In this document: positions 6,324 to 9,374 of the stretch, piece after piece | Numbering within the stretch: the first letter of the stretch is position 1 | How the letters are laid out: every line of letters begins with the position of its first letter | Assembly: GCA_937958345.1 (NCBI GenBank) | Contig: CALGNW010000339.1 | Location: forward strand, 1 to 9,374 | DNA: 9,374 nucleotides | Direction: 5' to 3' | Source: an uncultured Neomegalonema sp. | Lineage (GTDB): Bacteria > Pseudomonadota > Alphaproteobacteria > Rhodobacterales > Rhodobacteraceae | The notes under the pieces: model-generated | The model's input: only the letters and a program-made list of their open reading frames with translations | Database searches by the model: none | Told to the model about the DNA's origin: nothing | Program-made: the position numbers and the translations under genes

Positions 6324-7436
6324 ATGAGCCTTTGGGATCGTTTAACCGGCGAATTTATCGACGTTATCGAGTGGACCACAGATGACGCCGATACGATGGT
6401 CTATCGCTTCGAGCGTCATGGCAACGAGATCAAATACGGTGCGAAACTGACCGTGCGTGAGGGGCAGGCCGCCGTCTTTATCAATGAAGGCCAGCTTGCC
6501 GACGTCTTCCCGCCGGGCATGTACATGCTCGAGACCAATAACATGCCGATGATGACGACGCTCAACAGTTGGAGCCATGGCTTCAACAGCCCGTTCAAGG
6601 CCGAAATTTACTTTGTCTCGACCAAGCGCTTCGTCGATATGAAATGGGGTACGAAAAACCCTGTTATGATCCGTGACCCCGAATTCGGCCCAACGCGCCT
6701 GCGCGCGTTCGGCACATACGGAATTCGCGTTTCCGATCCGGCAATGTTCATGCGCGAAATTGTCGGAACAGACAGCCAGTTTGACTCCGATGAAATCGAA
6801 GGCCAGATGCGGAATATCATCGTATCGCGCTTTTCGACAGCTGCCGCCAGCTCGGGCATTCCGGTCCTTGATCTTGCCGCCAACTATGATCAGCTCGGTG
6901 AATTCGTCGAGAATAAAATTGCGCCTGAGATGGCCGAATACGGTCTCGAACTGACAAAGCTGCTGGTCGAGAACGTCTCGCTGCCGCCTGAAGTAGAAAA
7001 AGCCATGGACAAGCGCACCCAGATGGGTGTCCTCGGCGACCTGAACAAGTACACCCAGTTCCAAGCCGCCGAGTCGATGCGCGCGGCAGCCGAAAACGGC
7101 GGCGACGGCGGCGGACTTGCCGGTGCAGGAATGGGCGCCGGGATCGGTATGGCCCTCGGCAATGCCATGGGCAATGCGATGGGCGGCGTCGGTCATGCTT
7201 CGGCGGGCGGCGGCGCGGTTCCACCTCCTTTGCCAACCGCGAAATGGCACGTAGCCCTTGGCGGTGCGGCAACGGGTCCGCATAATGATTCCACCGTTCA
7301 GGCGATGGCGAGTGACGGCAGGATGGACCGCTCGACGCTGGTCTGGTGTGACGGCATGACCGGATGGACGAAGGCGGGTGAGATCGATGACTTGCGCGCC
7401 CTCTTCCCATCGACACCGCCGCCACTGCCGACCTGA
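6324..7436 (+). CDS. YdjI-like SPFH protein with C-terminal GYF-like domain
   Basis: A 370-residue protein without signal peptide or obvious membrane helix. The N-terminal part (about 10-235) is an SPFH (stomatin/prohibitin/flotillin/HflK-C) domain of the type called virion-core-protein-like or YdjI. Marks are the EFIDVIEW start, KLTVREGQAAVFINEGQLAD (41-60), FPPGMYML (62-69) and LRAFGTYGIRV (126-136). SPFH proteins form membrane-bound oligomeric scaffolds, and in Bacillus YdjI works with a PspA-type protein. A Gly/Ala/Met-rich linker (259-298, repeated GNAMG) joins it to a GYF_2-like domain (about 307-361: WHVA, GP, WCDGMTGW). The domain is flanked on both sides by identical PPPLPT motifs (300-305 and 365-370). 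GYF domains bind proline-rich peptides, so self-association or partner capture is inferred. The start has an AGAGGGA ribosome site. It lies 15 bp after the DUF2927 pair. Confidence 0.88.
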   Translation: MSLWDRLTGEFIDVIEWTTDDADTMVYRFERHGNEIKYGAKLTVREGQAAVFINEGQLADVFPPGMYMLETNNMPMMTTLNSWSHGFNSPFKAEIYFVSTKRFVDMKWGTKNPVMIRDPEFGPTRLRAFGTYGIRVSDPAMFMREIVGTDSQFDSDEIEGQMRNIIVSRFSTAAASSGIPVLDLAANYDQLGEFVENKIAPEMAEYGLELTKLLVENVSLPPEVEKAMDKRTQMGVLGDLNKYTQFQAAESMRAAAENGGDGGGLAGAGMGAGIGMALGNAMGNAMGGVGHASAGGGAVPPPLPTAKWHVALGGAATGPHNDSTVQAMASDGRMDRSTLVWCDGMTGWTKAGEIDDLRALFPSTPPPLPT

Positions 7437-7444
7437 AGTTAAAT

Positions 7445-7474
7445 CGCCGCCTCCGTATTTTTGCGGGGGCGGCG
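7445..7474 (+). promoter_or_regulatory. Intercistronic stem-loop that may hide the next ribosome site
   Basis: CGCCGCCTCCG (7445-7455) pairs with CGGGGGCGGCG (7464-7474), giving eleven pairs with one G-U and an 8-base T-rich loop. No T-run follows, so it is not a standard rho-independent terminator. The 3' arm contains the GGCGG part of the only plausible Shine-Dalgarno (GGCGGA, 7471-7476) for the zinc-ribbon gene starting at 7486. Folding should therefore lower its translation, or mark an mRNA end or processing site within the cluster. Confidence 0.55.
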
Positions 7475-7485
7475 GATAAGACACC

Positions 7486-8676
7486 ATGACCTCGTCCCCT
7501 TCCCGAACCGATCATTTTCCCTGTGCACAATGCGGCGCAGACCTTCGGTATGAGCCGGATAAGGAAGTTCTGGTCTGCGAATACTGCAGCCATGAAAATC
7601 ACATCGACATTGACGACGCTCCGATTCAGGAACTGGATTTCCGCAGCGCCATCGCAAACCAGTTAAGCGACGCACAGACCGAAACAACAACGGTTGCGAA
7701 ATGTTCGTCCTGCGGTGCTGCGGTCGAATTCGATCCGAACCTGCACGCTGATGATTGCCCGTTTTGTGCGGGGCCCCTGATAACGGATGTACCAGCACAC
7801 AGGCATTTGCGCCCGAAAGGTTTATTGCCTTTCACGATTACCGAGGACGAGGCGAAAGACTCGCTCAAACACTGGCTGGGCAGCCGATGGTTCGCGCCCG
7901 GTGAGCTGAAAAAATATGCGCGTGCCGACCGGAAAATGAACGGACTTTATACGCCCTATTGGACGTTCGACGCCGACACCCAAAGCACCTATCACGGCCA
8001 GCGGGGTGACGTGTACTACGTCGAACGGATGGTTACGGTGATGACCGATAAGGGCCCACGCCGACAGCGTCAGCGTATCCCGAAAATCAGGTGGACGCGG
8101 GTATCGGGCCGGGTCCGTCGTTGGTTTGACGATGTGCTGGTGCTGGGGTCTAAGGCCCTGCCGAAACACTTTACAGACGATCTCGCGCCGTGGGACTTAC
8201 ATGCGCTTCTTCCCTATCAGTCGGAATACCTCGCCGGATTTCGGGCCGAGGCGTATACGATTGATCTGCGCGAAGGTTTCTCCGAGGCGCGCGCCAATAT
8301 GGACCTGACAATCCGGCGCGATGTCCGGTTTGATATCGGCGGCGATCAGCAGCAGGTAGACGCACTCGACACGAAGTTCGGCGAAGTCACCTTCAAGCAT
8401 GTTTTGCTGCCCATCTGGATTGCCGCGTACCGGTATCGCAGCAAGACATACCGGTTTGTCGTGAACGGACGCACCGGAAAGGTCCGGGGCGAACGTCCTT
8501 ATTCCCGTTGGAAGATCTTTGCTGCCGTGCTTCTCGGGGCGCTGGCAATGGCCGTCTTTTTCTCGGTCCTCTATGGGTCCGGTGCGCTGGATCAGATGAT
8601 GTATGACGGCGGCTTCATTCCGCAGAACCTGCCGCGCGGCGTACCGCCGGTGTTTTTCCCGGACAGTTTCCGCTAG
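7486..8676 (+). CDS. Membrane-anchored double zinc-ribbon protein
   Basis: A 396-residue protein with two CxxC...CxxC zinc ribbons: C13/C16 with C31/C34, and C73/C76 with C91/C94. A conserved middle region follows (KGLLPFTI 111-118, RWFAPGELKKYA 134-145, LYTPYWTFDAD 154-164, LLPIWIAAYRY 307-317, VVNGRTGKV 325-333). One membrane helix (about 342-363) ends with a short tail that would lie outside the cytoplasm. Relatives are often labelled 'primosomal protein N-prime' or 'TFIIB-type zinc ribbon' in databases. There is no helicase motif here, so that label is misleading. Zinc-ribbon proteins accompany SPFH genes in the Bacillus ydj operon, supporting a shared role at the membrane; the bound ligand is unknown. 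Start: ATG at 7486, with GGCGGA nine bases upstream inside a hairpin. It appears to be the last gene of the cluster. Confidence 0.85.
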   Translation: MTSSPSRTDHFPCAQCGADLRYEPDKEVLVCEYCSHENHIDIDDAPIQELDFRSAIANQLSDAQTETTTVAKCSSCGAAVEFDPNLHADDCPFCAGPLITDVPAHRHLRPKGLLPFTITEDEAKDSLKHWLGSRWFAPGELKKYARADRKMNGLYTPYWTFDADTQSTYHGQRGDVYYVERMVTVMTDKGPRRQRQRIPKIRWTRVSGRVRRWFDDVLVLGSKALPKHFTDDLAPWDLHALLPYQSEYLAGFRAEAYTIDLREGFSEARANMDLTIRRDVRFDIGGDQQQVDALDTKFGEVTFKHVLLPIWIAAYRYRSKTYRFVVNGRTGKVRGERPYSRWKIFAAVLLGALAMAVFFSVLYGSGALDQMMYDGGFIPQNLPRGVPPVFFPDSFR

Positions 8677-8724
8677 CGCATATTTCGGGTGGCAACCTGC
8701 CGGCGGCTCCGTCACAGTCCGCCC

Positions 8725-9374
8725 ATGACATCACCCAGCCTTTCAGCCACCGCATGGCTCATGCTTCTCGCACTCGGCGCAGTATGGGGCGGCTCGTTCT
8801 TTTTCGTCGAGGTCGCCCTGCGCGAAGTCGGCCCCTTCACCATTGTTCTCCATCGGGTCTTTTGGGCCGTGCCTGCCTTGGCTGCGGTGCTGTGGTGGAA
8901 AGGGCTGCGCCCGCCTGCTAGCCTGAGGATGTGGGCCGCGTATGGAGTCATGGGCCTGCTCAACAACGCGATTCCGTTTTCGCTGATCGTCTGGGGACAA
9001 ACGCAAATCGAAGGCGGTCTTGCGTCGATCCTGAATGCGACCACGGCTGTCGTCGGAGCGGTGGTCGCCGGAGCGTTGCTGGCCGATGAGCGATTGACGC
9101 GGCGTAAGATTGGCGGCGCGGCGCTGGGTTTGGCGGGAGTGGCGATCATTATGGGGCCGTCCGCGTTGTCAGGGCTGGACCTGCGCAACCTCGCACAGCT
9201 CGCGATTTTGGGCGCGGCTTTTTCCTATTCCTTCGCCTCGGTCTGGGGCAAGGTCGCGCTGAAGGGCAATGCGCCGGAGGTGAATGCGTTCGGCATGGTG
9301 AGCGCCAGTGTTTTCATCATGGCCCCGCTGGCCTTTATCTTTGAGGGCACGCCGGACCTCAGCCTATCCACCGG
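8725..9374 (+). CDS. EamA/DMT-family transporter (C-terminus cut by window edge)
   Basis: The plus frame is open from the ATG at 8725 to the right edge, giving 216 residues of an expected roughly 290-300. The N-terminal helix with LGAVWGGSFFFVEVAL (17-32) is the hallmark of EamA (RhaT/drug-metabolite exporter) proteins. The NNAIPFSLIVWGQ segment (80-92) and ASILNATTAVVGAVVAGALLADE (100-122, ending at the conserved E before the next helix) are also typical. Six hydrophobic helices and the start of the second EamA repeat (about 157 on) are visible. These proteins export metabolites such as amino acids, and the substrate cannot be predicted. The gene begins 48 bp after the zinc-ribbon gene with no clear ribosome site and no evident terminator between. 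Co-transcription is possible, but a functional link is unlikely. Confidence 0.9.
   Translation, partial: MTSPSLSATAWLMLLALGAVWGGSFFFVEVALREVGPFTIVLHRVFWAVPALAAVLWWKGLRPPASLRMWAAYGVMGLLNNAIPFSLIVWGQTQIEGGLASILNATTAVVGAVVAGALLADERLTRRKIGGAALGLAGVAIIMGPSALSGLDLRNLAQLAILGAAFSYSFASVWGKVALKGNAPEVNAFGMVSASVFIMAPLAFIFEGTPDLSLST

Noticed and set aside
7445..7474. Hairpin as a rho-independent terminator between the SPFH and zinc-ribbon genes
   Set aside because: No run of T follows the 3' arm on the plus strand, and only ATTTAACTT follows on the minus strand. It is kept instead as a possible translational control element.
6342..7602. Long minus-strand open frames (381 and 261 codons) opposite the SPFH gene
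   Set aside because: They are antisense shadows in GC-rich coding DNA. Their translations are Arg/His-rich with no recognisable domain, while the plus strand encodes a clear SPFH-GYF protein.
7486..8676. Label 'primosomal protein N-prime (helicase)' for the zinc-ribbon gene
   Set aside because: There are no Walker A/B or other helicase motifs. Only the zinc ribbons recall PriA, and the C-terminal membrane helix argues against a replication role.

Overview
The window is bacterial DNA with GC-rich, densely packed genes and short or overlapping junctions. Protein style and gene content (tandem DUF2927 proteins, an Aur1-like PAP2 protein, XpaC/TelA) suggest an alphaproteobacterium, most likely Rhodobacterales. 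This is inferred from family resemblance; there is no rRNA or other marker here to confirm it. I see no tRNA or rRNA gene, CRISPR array, insertion sequence or integrase.

Left part (1-1837, minus strand): two membrane-enzyme genes are translationally coupled through an ATGA overlap. First comes a short acyltransferase-3 (OafA/YrhL type) gene starting with GTG. It is followed by a PAP2/Aur1-like phosphatase or phosphotransferase gene cut by the left edge. Both probably modify lipids or surface glycans.

Centre (2112-8676, plus strand): a head-to-tail cluster reads away from the acyltransferase, starting from an AT-rich candidate promoter near 2040-2090. Its order is: a tiny 35-aa candidate lipoprotein (easily missed); an XpaC-family membrane protein; a TelA toxic-anion-resistance protein; a DUF2927 lipoprotein; a second, secreted DUF2927 protein; a YdjI-like SPFH protein with a Gly-rich linker and C-terminal GYF-like domain; and a two-zinc-ribbon protein with one C-terminal membrane helix. 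The spacings are 16, 54-87 (depending on the TelA start), 9, -4, 15 and 49 bp, which suggests one transcription unit.

The predicted products cover the cytoplasm (TelA, SPFH, zinc ribbons), the inner membrane (XpaC, the zinc-ribbon anchor) and the periplasm or outer membrane (DUF2927 pair, small lipoprotein). My reading is an envelope-stress, toxic-agent or phage/bacteriocin-protection apparatus that spans the envelope. It resembles the Bacillus ydjFGHI (PspA, zinc ribbon, SPFH) and xpaC-yaaN (XpaC-TelA) operons merged together, with a periplasmic DUF2927 arm added. The most notable detail is that both DUF2927 proteins carry a motif with exactly the spacing of the metzincin zinc site HExxHxxGxxH, but with the three His replaced by Glu, Gln and Asn.

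Right part (8725-9374, plus strand): an EamA/DMT-family transporter gene runs off the right edge. It is probably unrelated to the cluster.
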